In this document: positions 10,626 through 22,198 of the stretch, piece after piece
Layout: every line of letters starts with the position of its first letter
Position numbering within the stretch: position 1 is the first letter of the stretch
Source: Uranotaenia lowii
Lineage: Eukaryota; Arthropoda; Insecta; Diptera; Culicidae
Assembly (NCBI RefSeq): GCF_029784155.1
Contig: NC_073693.1
Coordinates: 235,046,447-235,110,446, forward strand
DNA length: 64,000 bases
Direction: 5' to 3'
Translations under genes and position numbers: made by a program
Notes under the pieces: model-generated
Database searches by the model: none
The model's input: the letters and a program-made list of their open reading frames with translations, nothing else
Told to the model about the DNA's origin: nothing

Positions 10626-10760
10626 AGCAACTCCGATTCAGCATGATTGGCACAGCACCAGCGACACAGCAGCACCGACCAACACAGCACCACCGACACC
10701 GACTTACCACGGCACAGCACCACCGACTCAGTACACGACAGAGGACACCGCACCGAATGA
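10626..10760. repeat. CACAGCACC minisatellite, right part
   Basis: Continuation of the repeat at 7876-7940, with several CACAGCACCACCGAC-like units. Read on the minus strand it supplies the 32-residue Cys/Arg-rich extension of the RTE open frame. Confidence 0.6.
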
Positions 10761-11641
10761 CTTCACTTTCAAACTTGAAAATTAAAAAACAAACCGAATC
10801 AGCTGTTTTTTGACAGTAAACAACTGCATTTGTATTAGTGCGATAGAAACCGATAGAAACGAATCCTGCTCTCTAGCTTGATCGATTTCGATTGGTTTCG
10901 ATCGATTCCGATTGGCTTCATTGAACGTCAATTGGATTAGTTTCGATCACAACATTGGCTGAGTGAACAACACCCAAAATAATTTTCACTTAAAAAGTAA
11001 GTGACATCTGTAGTAAATTCTCGCCATACGTAATTTCATTTGAATTTTAAGTGATGGGTCAAGTGAATTCACCTAAGTGACCGGTCAAGTGAATTACACT
11101 ATGACGTTCGAGTGAAATTTATCTGAATTTCTAAGTAAGTTTCAAGTTAATTATCTCTCGCGTTTTTAAATAAAAGAACATTTATAGAACACCACTTCGA
11201 TTTCAAATACTTACACCCTTAAAAAATCGTACACAAAAATATGTAAAAAGAAGTCAAAACAACCCGTAAGTGCAGGAAGCCACTAGTATGTAAAAAGGGT
11301 GATACGAAAAATTATGTTGTAAGGATAGTACGAACGAGTATGTAGAAAGTACGCAAAAGAATGTAGGGCTCTGTGAACTAAAAACTATGTTAAAATTACA
11401 TAAATTAGGAAAATTTCTGAATTTAAATTAGAAATTTAGAAGCAGGGATATTTTCTTTCGAATTGAATCATTTTATTTGGATTATGCTAATTTATTGTCT
11501 ATAAACTATAAAATTAAAGCAAATTGGCTCCGTTTGTTCACCCGAGAAGTTCTTCGCTGGGGATAATTTTGAAGTAGCCATAGCATGATAGGTAAAACAG
11601 AAACCACCGTTAAAGCGTTGGTCACTTTAGGACATCGGTAA

Positions 11642-14401
11642 GCTTGGGCTGGTCATTGGGCTGCAGATTCTGGGGCAGGGTGTCCAGGGGACCCGGGATT
11701 GGCCGGTGAGGTTGTAAATCCTATAGAAGAAAGAAATGGTCAAAAAATGGCTAAAATAGAAAAAAAGAAATATTTATTAACCATGCTTTTTTGTTTGCTT
11801 GGTTGCGGCCGGAACTATGGTGGAATCCAGGCCCGTGCGAAGGACCCGTCCATGGGGAGGGTTTTCGAATTTCAAATTTTGCTAAAAATAATAGCAATAC
11901 CAAAAATAAACAATAAAAATTAAAGAAATTTCTAACACCGTTTTTCACTCATAATTACCACACAAACTAAAAATAAATTTGACTGATAAAAAAAACAAAT
12001 TTTCAATCATACCAGAATGAAAGTTTCAAATTTTCAGTAAGTCTTTGAAATTTTTTTTTTAATTATGCTCTTTATTCTGAACTATAAATTTGTTTCAAAA
12101 GATTTCTAAGCTAATTAAAAATAAACGTTTCCAAAACACAGAGCTTAGTAGAAAACTGGTTTCTAAAATAAATATCCAATCAGGTAAAAAACTAACCATG
12201 ATTAGTTTTTACGAAAATGATAATAATTGTAAATTTTTATTCATCTTAATTAAAATTCTGTTCTTTATTTTCATCTGAAAGGTAATTGAAAAATTCCACT
12301 GTAGTGTTTTGAATTTTTACAAAATTTTACAATTATACTTACAAGGAAATGTATTGATAAAAATTGAAAGATAAGGAGTTCCAAGTTACAACAAATATTG
12401 TAAGAACAAAGCAAATACAAAGTTAGTAAACATTTCGCATTAAAATTAAGTTTAAAGTTGCTACCTACTTCAAATCATGTTTCAAACTTTTTAAGATTAA
12501 TTCAAAAATCATGATTGATTCATAAAAGACGAATTTATCTAAAAAATATGTTGAAAAGTTTTTAAATTTTCAATCACAAGTTTTAATGTTTAAAATTACA
12601 AGCTTCGAGTATTTTATCACTTTCGATTGAAATATTGGGTCCTGGAAAGAACAGAAGCTTGAAACTTTGGTTTTTCTTATTGAGAATTACATAAGACTTA
12701 AGGGCTTATGTGTCAAGTACACAAAAATTCAGGATTGAAAAAAAAATTTTGTTCAAATTATTTCTAAAATTTAAATATTTCGACTAAAAAATTCGACAAG
12801 TTAAAAATAAAAGAATTGAAAAAAAACTATACTTTTAAATTTCTTTAATTTATTTGAAAATTTAAACAAAATATGAAAATGAAAAAGCTAAGTTTTTTTA
12901 AAAACATTTCAGGATGTTTTTTTTTTCAATAAACACGTTTCACCATAAGAATTTACATAATTTAATTGATGACTTAAGGCAACAGCATTTTGGTGTTTTT
13001 TTAATGATTGATTTGGTAGATTTTAGCGTTATGAACTCGAATTTTTTATCAAATTTGGTCGAACACTTGAAGTTTTGGTGTTAAGGAGTTTTAAAATGTA
13101 TCAGTTTTATGTAAAATCAAACATGGAAAACTGATTAACTAACAAACCTACATCCAATTAAGGGATATTATTATGATGAAAATGATGCATGATCTAAAAA
13201 AATGTAAAATTCAACAATTTAAAAAAGAGGAAAGATATCATTACAAGTACTTTTGACATAACTGTAGAAAGTGTAAAAAAACTTTATTTTATTTAACACA
13301 ATTGTTGAAACATGCAAAAAGATTACATGCTTTCTGAAAAATATCTTAAATTCAGTTTAGTTTACTTCTTAAAAATTGATAAATGAAAAAAAGTAAAAAA
13401 AAAAATTAAATTTCTATAACTTTTTTGCAGAACTCAAAAATACTTGAACTCTTGAGGAAAGTTGATGATTCATTAAAAACTTTTATTTTTGATTGATAGG
13501 TTTTTGATATGAGTTTTTGTATAAACAATGCCGAAATTTCTCAACTACTTTTTAATTATTTAAAAGTCATTTTAATAACAAGCTGATAGAAATATTTCAT
13601 TTTCAGATTCAAGGTACCCAAATTAGTTGAAATGGCCTTTTTAATTTATTACACCTCCGAAAAATGCAAATTTTGTGGCCTTGTGTAAATTATGTGTTGT
13701 GTTGAGCATTTAGAAAACCAAAAAACACTTGATAAAATTTAGACGAAATTGGTTTTTGAAGAATTTTTCATATCAGAATTACATTTGTTATTAAAATAAC
13801 GATTGAAAAAATGGTTCGTTTCAAACTCTGTTCTTATTCAGTTACACTTCTTAATAAAAACCAATTCTGAAGACGAGGTAGGGTTATTGTATGTTAAGTT
13901 TTGAGTTCCTATATAAAAGATTAATTGAATTGCAATTGAGAACCAAAGTTAGCTTCAATTCGTAAACGTCGAATAGTACCGTAGATCGAAATGTCTCAAG
14001 CCAGGGGTGGTTGAAGACTAAATTCCGCCGGAGGCAAGAAAAATTCCTGACTTGCTTGCTACCACTCATTTTCAAATACATGTTAACATCAAGTAATTTT
14101 CCGTCACTTCGGTGAAAATTTTACTTGGAAAAAATCTTCATGGGGGGGGGTTAAACCCCTAAAACCCCCCCCCCCCCCCCGTTCGCACGGCCTTGGTGGA
14201 ATCGGCATGTCGCTTCGGGACCTAGAGGAAACCAACAACTTTCCTAAAATTATGGACATAAATTCAATAGAACATACAGCAGAAATAAATGTTTTCAAAC
14301 TTATCGAGAGGAGCGAAGAAATCTTGATGTTTTCGGAAAGACTTAACCGGCAGTTTTGGAAATGTTGTGTGCGTGCAATTAGGATGCAAAACACAGACTG
14401 A
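11642..14401 (+). pseudogene. Unidentified open frame split by a hAT insertion
   Basis: The frame open after the TAA at 11639 runs into the hAT element at 11827. If the element and one copy of its 8-bp duplication are ignored, the frame continues without shift from 14204 to a stop at 14399-14401, about 127 codons in total. The second part is rich in charged helix-like sequence (LRDLEETNN, LIERSEEILMFSERLNRQFW). There is no recognised family. It may be a remnant of the 10971-15134 element's own protein. The interruption makes it non-functional as read here. Confidence 0.4.
11828..14195. mobile_element. Non-autonomous hAT element, perfect 8-bp target duplication
   Basis: GTGGAATC flanks both sides (11820-11827 and 14196-14203). 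Terminal inverted repeats read CAGGCCCGTGCGAAGGA on the left and, inverted, CAAGGCCGTGCGAACGG on the right. The right end has a C16 run at 14165-14180 next to a GGGGTTAAACCCC palindrome. The 2.37-kb interior is AT-rich with no transposase frame. The 8-bp duplication and CAGG-type ends define hAT. Confidence 0.9.
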
Positions 14402-15550
14402 ATTTCTGGTGGTGCGAGTGAGAAGCACAACGCCGTCATCTCCAATTTTACATACTTTGTAGTTATTTCAACGGAGAGGAACTTTAAGAACAGAAAGAAC
14501 TGGGAAAGTATGTAAAATTCACCGATTCTCCGAAACTCACCGCACGTAGAATGGAACGAACTTGAAAGTATGTACTTTTTACGGTTTCAGTATGTAAAAA
14601 TTTCTTAGCGTGTACATTACGCTTTCGCCATAAATTTATTGATTGGAAAATTCCATCGTAATCCCAATTGGTAATCCTTAAGGCAGATCGGTTACTGCGG
14701 ATAGTGCGACTTCTAAATCTTCCCTGCTGCAAACCAGAAAATCTGTCCAGTCCAACCCACAAGCTAAACATGATAACACCTTTAAATAACTTTTTCTTAC
14801 ATCACGTTTAACACAAACTACCGCCAAAATCGCCTAAAGAATTGGGAAAATGAAAATCCAGCATAAGCTTTAAACGCTGCTCTTTAGAATTTGCCATTTT
14901 GAACTCTGGAAATATACACAATTACAACCCGACATTCACTTGAAATTCAAGTGATGGGGAAGTGAATATTTTTTCTCACTTCAAATTCAAGTGACGACTG
15001 AAGTGAATGTGGATGAATACACTTAAAATTTAAGTGACTGCCAAGTGAAATGTATATGTCGCACTTGAAAGGAAGAAAATCACTGGATCCTTGTTTTTAA
15101 GTGAAAAATGTATTTTAAGAGTGAATTTGGGTTCAGTGAACAATTTACCAATCGAAATCGATTGAAACCGATTTCAATTGGCTGTTGAACGGGCTTCATG
15201 TACCCTTCCTTCCCGCACAGTTTTCTTAACTGCTGCACAGCTGCGGACTGCGGATGTTGGCCTCAAAGAATCGGATCCCAGTGTGCTGTTGCACCTGATA
15301 TTAATTTCAATTTCTTGATGAAAAGAACATTTCCTAAATATAGGTGTCGATTTTTCTATTGAGGTGTGTTTCTAATTGATTGCTGAATTTAATTGATTGG
15401 TTAGTTTTTTTTTCAAATGTTCAAATACATAGTAGGTAAGTTGCTTGTTCTATTAATCTTCGTTGGTCTTGTTAAGGAATCTCTAGAAAAGGTATTTTTT
15501 CTTGTTCGTTACTAACGGTTTATCATCTGAATGACAATGCCTCTTCAACT

Positions 15551-16600
15551 GTGATATCAAGCGCTGTTCTTAGTACTGCTTTGAGTAAAGACAAAGTTAG
15601 TATTTATCATTTGAGTGCTAGAATTTTTTCAAAATCATCAAAATTTCATGAACTTAAAAATACGTTTTCCCACAGTAAACTTTATTTAATATGCCTCACC
15701 GTAACTTGGCTTGACGAATCAATTACCGTCTCTCTACTAGTAATTGATGATATTATATTTTGCGTAACGACCGCAACCGCCGAGGCGGAGGAGTTTGTAT
15801 CTATATCAAAAATGATCCTCAATGTCGAATATTATTAAAGTCTCATAACAACTTCATTGGTAAAACTAAATTGATTTTTCTGAATATAACTGTTGACAAT
15901 AGCTCGTTGCTCATAGGAGTCTATTACAATCCTCTTAACACAGATTGTTCTGAATTACTAATGCGGCATTTTGTAGATTTCGCTCTTAATTATGAACATT
16001 TCTTTCTAATCGGTGACTTTAACTCAGACCCATCTAAATGTACTACACGATCATTAAAACTGCCTGATGCATTATCGTGCTATGATTTCAAATGCATTAA
16101 TTCCGAACCTACGTTTTTTAACAGAACAGACTGCTCCTTGCTTGACCCTTACAAATTCACCAAATATGAATTAAAAATTTAACCAATCATCGATGTCCGA
16201 AATTTCGAACCATGATCTCACATATTCAACGCTATATGTTTCTATAGCTTCTGATGTCTCTGGCTTTTGGCGTCGCGAATATTTCAATGTCAATAATGAA
16301 CTTTCAGTTGAAGCTCTTTACAACTGCGATTGGCATAATTTTACATTAATTGATGACCCCGATCAATTGCTACACATATTAAACTGCTGTTTGAAACTTC
16401 TACACGAACAATTTTTCCCACTGAAATTCAAAAAGATCCGTAAAAATACTTGATTGAACAATGAAATTCAACTAGCGATGATCGAACGAGGTTTGGCGTA
16501 TAAAAACTGGCTTCGTCATAAAACTGATAAAAAGAAAAATATTTCTAAAAGGTTTCGCAATTTAATTTCTTTTTTGATCCGTAGGGGAGATAAGTAAATT
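15551..16600 (+). pseudogene. CR1-like ORF2, endonuclease part
   Basis: APE-type endonuclease of a CR1-like retrotransposon. The first frame gives SIYHLSARIFSKSSKFHELK and a TWLDE block (usual form N-R-S..K and ETWLD). After a frameshift near 15760 it reads RNDRNRRGGGVCIYI, then IGVYYNPL and LIGDFNSDPSK, then CINSEPTFFNRT. A second shift near 16180 leads to ISNHDLTYSTL, the S-x-HD catalytic end. Linker residues follow to about 16600, after which a new element starts at 16682. The reverse transcriptase is not visible. Probably the same copy as ORF1 at 6610-7300. Confidence 0.8.
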
Positions 16601-16681
16601 TTCATGAGGATTTGTTTAGTACTTCCTATAGCATTAATTTTTCACAAAAACAGTAATCCCCTTAACATCTTTACAGAGATA

Positions 16682-19555
16682 CTAGCAGACCCGGTAAACT
16701 TCGTCTTACCATGTAAAACTTGGCGTCTTTTTTACATTTTTTCTTCGCTGTTTAACTTTAAAAAGGCATCAAATCTAGAGTTGTTAATCGTCTCGCGTTC
16801 GTGAACATGTCCTAGTTTATTTTTACATATCCTTCCTTTCCGTTTACTCGAATTGTCCCGCTTAATTCTATCGGAATCAAACTTAAGAATTTAAACTTTA
16901 TTCTACGGGTCTTTACATAAATTATCAAAAAATTACCATCAATCAATCTTACATGCATCTTACATGAATACTTTTCATTAACTTTTCTTTAATTCGGATA
17001 CTTTGAATATGGCCAATGGTATCAGGTATCAGCTTCCCGTTGCAAAATCGATTTTTTCAGCACTCAATGTAACCATCATACTTGGCAAGCTCCATGCTAA
17101 TAAATCCACTTTTTGTAACTTGTTCAATAAATAACTATATGTTGATAATATCTATATTTTATTTATTGAATACCATTTAGTTGATTTATTTCGCTTTGCT
17201 CGAGTTCACTTGAAAAAATAAAAAGTATCTCATTCATTGGAATTTATTGCATATGAAACTTTATGGAAAAAGAATTTTGAATATCGTCACAATTTTTGGA
17301 GAATTTGTTCAATATTCTGCCTAACGCAGCACTTTCAGCTCCCGAGTAGCTTTGGATGGTACATTTTTTAGAACTGAAGGAATAAAAAACATTATAGAAG
17401 ATTTTTTACTAACCTTTTTCGAGCAGCTTTTTGTTCACTATCCTCAACCTTGGAAACAGTGGTATTTAATGTCCATATTTTCATCAAAATCATGTTAAAA
17501 AAATCAACGTTTTTTTTTTAATTTGGTCGAGCTTTTTTATTTTCTTTTTTATCCTAAAGGACATATCTGCCTATTTAAATCATTGTTTTTAAAGATTCTA
17601 ACTGAGGCATTGGGGTGTTCTGATTTGAAAATTTCTTGAATGGTGTTGGAGGTGAACTGCGATTTCATTTGAGTTTATGTGATATATGCAAGATTAAATA
17701 ACATTTAATTTGATTGCAGGTTTGAAAAAATTAAATAGATCGAAAAGATCTAATCTGTTAAGGCTACGACGATTCCATGAGTTCATTCTATTTTCTAGAA
17801 ATTTTCATGTAAATATATCTCGATACTTTAAAAAACATTTAAGTGTCTTGTTTATTATAAATAAGAATTTTCAATAAAGAAACATCGGGGCAAGTGCCAA
17901 TGGATATCATCACAGTTAAACTTTCATATTCTTTCAAAAAGTAATATCAAAGTATATATTTGTCTCAATTATTGATGTAAGTGAAAATACATTGCTCTTT
18001 TTCATGTGTGTCAGTGTAATGACTTCAAAATGAGTTAAATATATGTTTCTGTTTGTCTTTTATCAACTTTCATTGATATATCTGCAGTTTTTCTCCAGAT
18101 TAAAATAATGCTTGGTACTTCAATTTCACTGAATACTGTTTTACCATAAGACATTTAATCATTTTGAATATCCGCTTCAGATTTAACACTCGGGAGACCC
18201 TTTCTGATAATTTTGAAGAAAAAATCCTTAAAAGGTATATGACTAAATGACACGTTGCCATATGTTTCACCGAGTGAAATGGCAAGAGTTAATATTATTA
18301 TCAACACTTTCAAGTCAAAAAACAAAATGCTTCTATCTGGAAGATCAATCACAAAAAAAAAACTTTTTATCAAAAAAGCAGATCTAATGTTTTTTTTTTC
18401 TATGTAGCCAAAATATGTTTAACAAAAACACACGTTTATGTTAAGAACGTACTTGAACTTTGTGTAACCAAACAGTGAACTTGTAAACAGTTTTTCGGTA
18501 TAAGATTTAAAAAAAAGTTTAGTTTATTTAGTAAGATTGTTTATCTGGGCCAACCATTTATAAATGAAGAAATAATATATACCTTTTTTGTAAATGTTGA
18601 ACGTTTGCACTTGCTCTAGTGTATCTTTTAACTGAAAATTCTTCTTATTTTATTGATAACTTTCACTTATGCTTGCCAAAAATCAAAAAGTTCTTTGCAT
18701 TAAGCCTTTAAATGAACATCAATCCTATATAATCCATTTTAAAGGACAGGCTCTTGTTGAGTTCATGTGTCTGTTCATTTTCAAAGGATTTTGTTGTTGT
18801 TCTGTAAATTTAAATGCGCTTGATATATCTTCAGTTAAGCACATTTGTACATGTTCGAAAAATATTTCTAGGCTTTTTGGATAATAAAATTGTATGTAAA
18901 CATTCCCACTTTCCTTTTTTCAAATGTCCGCAAACTGTCATTCCATTATTTCATATGCTTGAGAACTAAATTCATATTTTTCGGACAACAATTCCTTTTT
19001 TAGTAACACGAACTAAAAATAGTTTATTTTCTTTTAAATCGTTTAAATGGTTTTGATTTGATCGGCAAAATATCAATTTGGGTAACATCTAGGCGTCATT
19101 CATTACTGTGTGCTGTACAAATGATCTAGGAATCAAGAAGAATAAAAACACATCTTTCATATCGCCACCACATGCATTGAAGTTATGCTTGGTTGAGAAA
19201 TGCGCGCCCAAATGTGCCCACTAATCAGTATGCTATGCCATGGTTACTATCCTCTCTCGACGTTTGCTCGCGACGCCTCGACCATGGAGACGAAAAACAA
19301 ACCGCTCGCCCGGCGCCCAAAGGAAAAAAGTTTTCTAAAAAATGGAAGCCATGACTTTTATTTGATTCAAATTATTACAAATTTAATTATTACCGGCAAT
19401 TGATGCGACTTTTGGTTATTTTTATTCGATATAAACCGATTCGCATGCCTACAGAATATTCTAAAAATAATTTCATTTGAATCGTTTCGGTCATTTCGGA
19501 GGAGTAGTACTACAAACACCGTTACAAGAGAATTTTATATAATAGACTAGCAGAC
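16682..19555 (+). mobile_element. Dispersed non-coding element A, copy 1
   Basis: Begins CTAGCAGACCCGGTAAACTT and ends with CACCGTTACAAGAGAATT followed by TTATATAATAG. Copies at 19557-22187 and 32872-36700 share these ends and many internal blocks, for example GAATACCATTTAGTTGAT, GATATATCTGCAGTTTTTC and GGAGACGAAAAACAAACC. No open frame with recognisable motifs. Inserted next to or into the CR1 ORF2 remnant. The lack of clear terminal inverted repeats and the TA-rich tail argue against classical TIR elements. Confidence 0.75.
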
Positions 19556-19556
19556 C

Positions 19557-22187
19557 CGGTAAACTTCGTCTTACCATGTTTAACTTGGCGTCTCGCTTTC
19601 GTGAATATGTCCTAGTTTTTTTTACATATCCTTCTTTTCCGTTTACTCGAATTGTCACGCTTAATTCTATCGGAATCAAACCTAAAAATTTAAACTCAAT
19701 TCTACGGGTCTGTACATAGATTATCAAAACATTACCATCTTACAGGAAAACTTTTCATCTACTTTTCTTCGATTCGGATGCTTTGAATATTGCCGAATGG
19801 TGTCAGGTATCAGCTTCCCGTTGAAAATTTGAGTTTTTCAGCACTCAATGTGACCATCAAACTTGGCAAGCCTCATGCAGCATGCTTAAAAAACCACTCT
19901 TTGTAACTTGTTCCATAAATGACTTTATGTTGATAGTATCTATGTTTCATTTATTGAATACCATTTAGTTGATTTACTCCGCTTTGCTCGAGTTCACATT
20001 AAGGTTTAAATCGAAATCAAAAGTTTCTCATTAATTGGAATTTATTGCATATGAAACTTTATGGAATAAGAATTTTGATGATCGGGACCATTTTAAGAGT
20101 ATTTGCTCAATATTATGCTTACCCTTGGAAGCAGTGGTAATTAAATAATATCCATATTTTCATCAAAACCATGTCAAAACAAAAAAGTTCACCGTTTTAT
20201 TATTTATTTCAGCAAAAAGTGCTAATTGAATTCCTTTGAACATTTATCCAATTAATGAAAAAAAAACGATCGGTTTTGAAAGAAGAAAAAAATATGATAA
20301 GATTTTTTTTATATTCAACCGAATTACAGCAATTTTATTCGCATTTTTATCCTAATGGACATATCTGCCAATTTAAACCATTGTTTTTTTTTTAAGATTC
20401 TAACTGAAGCATTGAGGTTTTAAAAAATTAAATAGATCGAAAAGAGCTAATCTGTTAAGGCTACAATGGTTCCATGAGCTCATTCGTTTTTTCTGGAAGT
20501 TTTCATGAAAATATACCTCGAAACCTTTAAAAACATATAAGTGTCTTTCGGCTATCATCACAGTTCAACTTTCATATTCTTTCAAAAAGAATTATCTGAG
20601 TAATGGTAAATTTGTCCCATTAATTGATGCAAGTGAAAACACGTTGCTCTTTTTCAGATGCGTCAGTGTAAAGACTTTAAAATGAATTTAATACTTTTTC
20701 CTGTTTGTCTTTTTTATCAATTTTCATTGATATATCTGCAGTTTTTCTCCAGAATAAAATAATGCTTGGTACTTCAATTTCACTGAACACTGTTTTACCA
20801 TAAGACCTTCATTTACAAAGGCATTTAATAATTTTGAATATCCGCTTCAGATTTAACATTCGGCATACCCTGTCTGATCATTTTGGAGAAATAGTTCTTA
20901 AAAGGTAGGTATATGTTTCATGACTAAAAGGCGCTTTGCCACTCATTTCACTGTGTGAAATGACAGGAGTTCATATCATTTTCGTCACTTTCAGGTCATA
21001 ATAAAAACTTATCAAAAAAAATTCTGCTTCTGCTATCAAAAAAAAATAATGTTACATCAATCACAGAAAAACTTTTCAACAGTAAAGCGGATCTCTGATC
21101 TCTTCTATGTAGCAAAAATATGTTAAACATAAACACACTTTCATGTTAAGTACGTACTTGAATTTTGTGTAAACAAACAGTGAACCTGGAAACAGGTTTT
21201 CTGTGAATGATTTAAAAAAAATGAGTTTATTTAGTCAGATTGTTTATTTGGGCTCAACGATTAATAGATGAAGAAATAATGTGAACATGTATACATGAAT
21301 AATTTTATTGATAACTTTCACTTATGCTTGCAAAAAATCAAAAAGTTTTTTGCATTAGGCCTTGAAATAAACATCAATCCTTTATAATCCTTTTTAATGG
21401 ACAGGCTCTTGATCAGTTCATGTGTCTGTTCATCTTCAATGGATTTTGTTGTTGTTCTGTAAATTTAAAGGCACCCGAAACATTTTCAGTTTAGCACATT
21501 TGTACATGTTCGAAAAATGTTTCTAGGGGTATTGGATTATAAAATTGTATGTAAATCTTCCCACTTTCTTTTTTTCAGATGTCCGCAAAGAGTCATACCA
21601 TAATTTTATATGCATCAGTACTAAATTCATATTTTTCAGACAACAATTTCTGCTGAACTTAAAAAAGTTTAATTTTTTTTTTAATCGTTTAAATGGTATG
21701 GATTTGATCGGCAAAATATCAATCTGGGCGTCATTCATTACTACGTGCTGTACAAATGATCTAGGAATCAAGACGAAAAAAACACATCTAGGCTTCATAT
21801 GGCCACCACATGCATTGAAATTATGCTTGCTTTAGAAATGCGCGCCCAAATATTTTTTAACTAATCAGTATGCTATGCCATAGTTACCATCCTCTCTCGA
21901 CGTTTGCTTGCGACGCCTTGGACGACTATGGAGACGAAAAACAAATCGCCCGGCGCCCGAAGTAAAGAAAATCTCCAAAAAATGGATGTCATGACTTTAA
22001 TTTCATTCAAAAAACTACAAATTTAATTATTACGGACAATTGATGCGACTTTCTGTTATTTTTATTCAATATAAACCGATTCGCATGCCAACAGAATATT
22101 CTAAAAATAATTTCATTTGAATCGTTTGGGTAATTTCGGAGGAGTAGTACTACAAACACCGTTACAAGAGAATTTTATATAATAGAT
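19557..22187 (+). mobile_element. Dispersed non-coding element A, copy 2 (tandem with copy 1)
   Basis: The head CTAGCAGACCC abuts the AATAG tail of copy 1 with a single A between. It ends with the same block as copy 1 and lies in the same orientation. It is about 240 bp shorter through internal gaps. No coding capacity. Confidence 0.75.
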
Positions 22188-22198
22188 TTATCTATTAA

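Larger units (their letters stand above)
10971..15134. mobile_element. Inverted-repeat DNA element with AAGTGA subterminal motifs, 9-bp target duplication
   Basis: AGTGAACAA is found at 10962-10970 and 15135-15143. The left end begins CACCCAAAATAATTTTCACT and the right end, inverted, begins GAACCCAAATTC and soon repeats ATTTTTCACTTAAAA. Many copies of CACTT/AAGTG in both orientations crowd both subterminal zones (10985-11130 and 14935-15125), a usual look for transposase-binding arrays. A second motif, AGTATGTAAAA, recurs at 11290-11370 and 14450-14600. No intact transposase; a hAT copy (11828-14195) interrupts it. The 9-bp duplication would fit Mutator-like elements, but the superfamily is not established. 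Confidence 0.6.
7472..15191. mobile_element. Composite outer element with GTTCAACAG ends, heavily interrupted
   Basis: The left edge (7472) contains GTTCAACAG followed by CAATCGAAATCAATTG. The right edge (15144-15191) is the inverse arrangement, with CAATCGAAATCGATTG then CTGTTGAAC. A similar block lies at 10830-10970. This fits an inverted-repeat DNA element carrying AATCGAAATC subterminal motifs, later invaded by an RTE copy and a 4.2-kb element. No transposase is visible and no outer target duplication was resolved, so membership of the three blocks in one element is an inference. Confidence 0.4.

Noticed and set aside
16604..16804. 66-codon plus-strand frame
   Set aside because: It crosses the junction between the CR1 remnant and element A copy 1.
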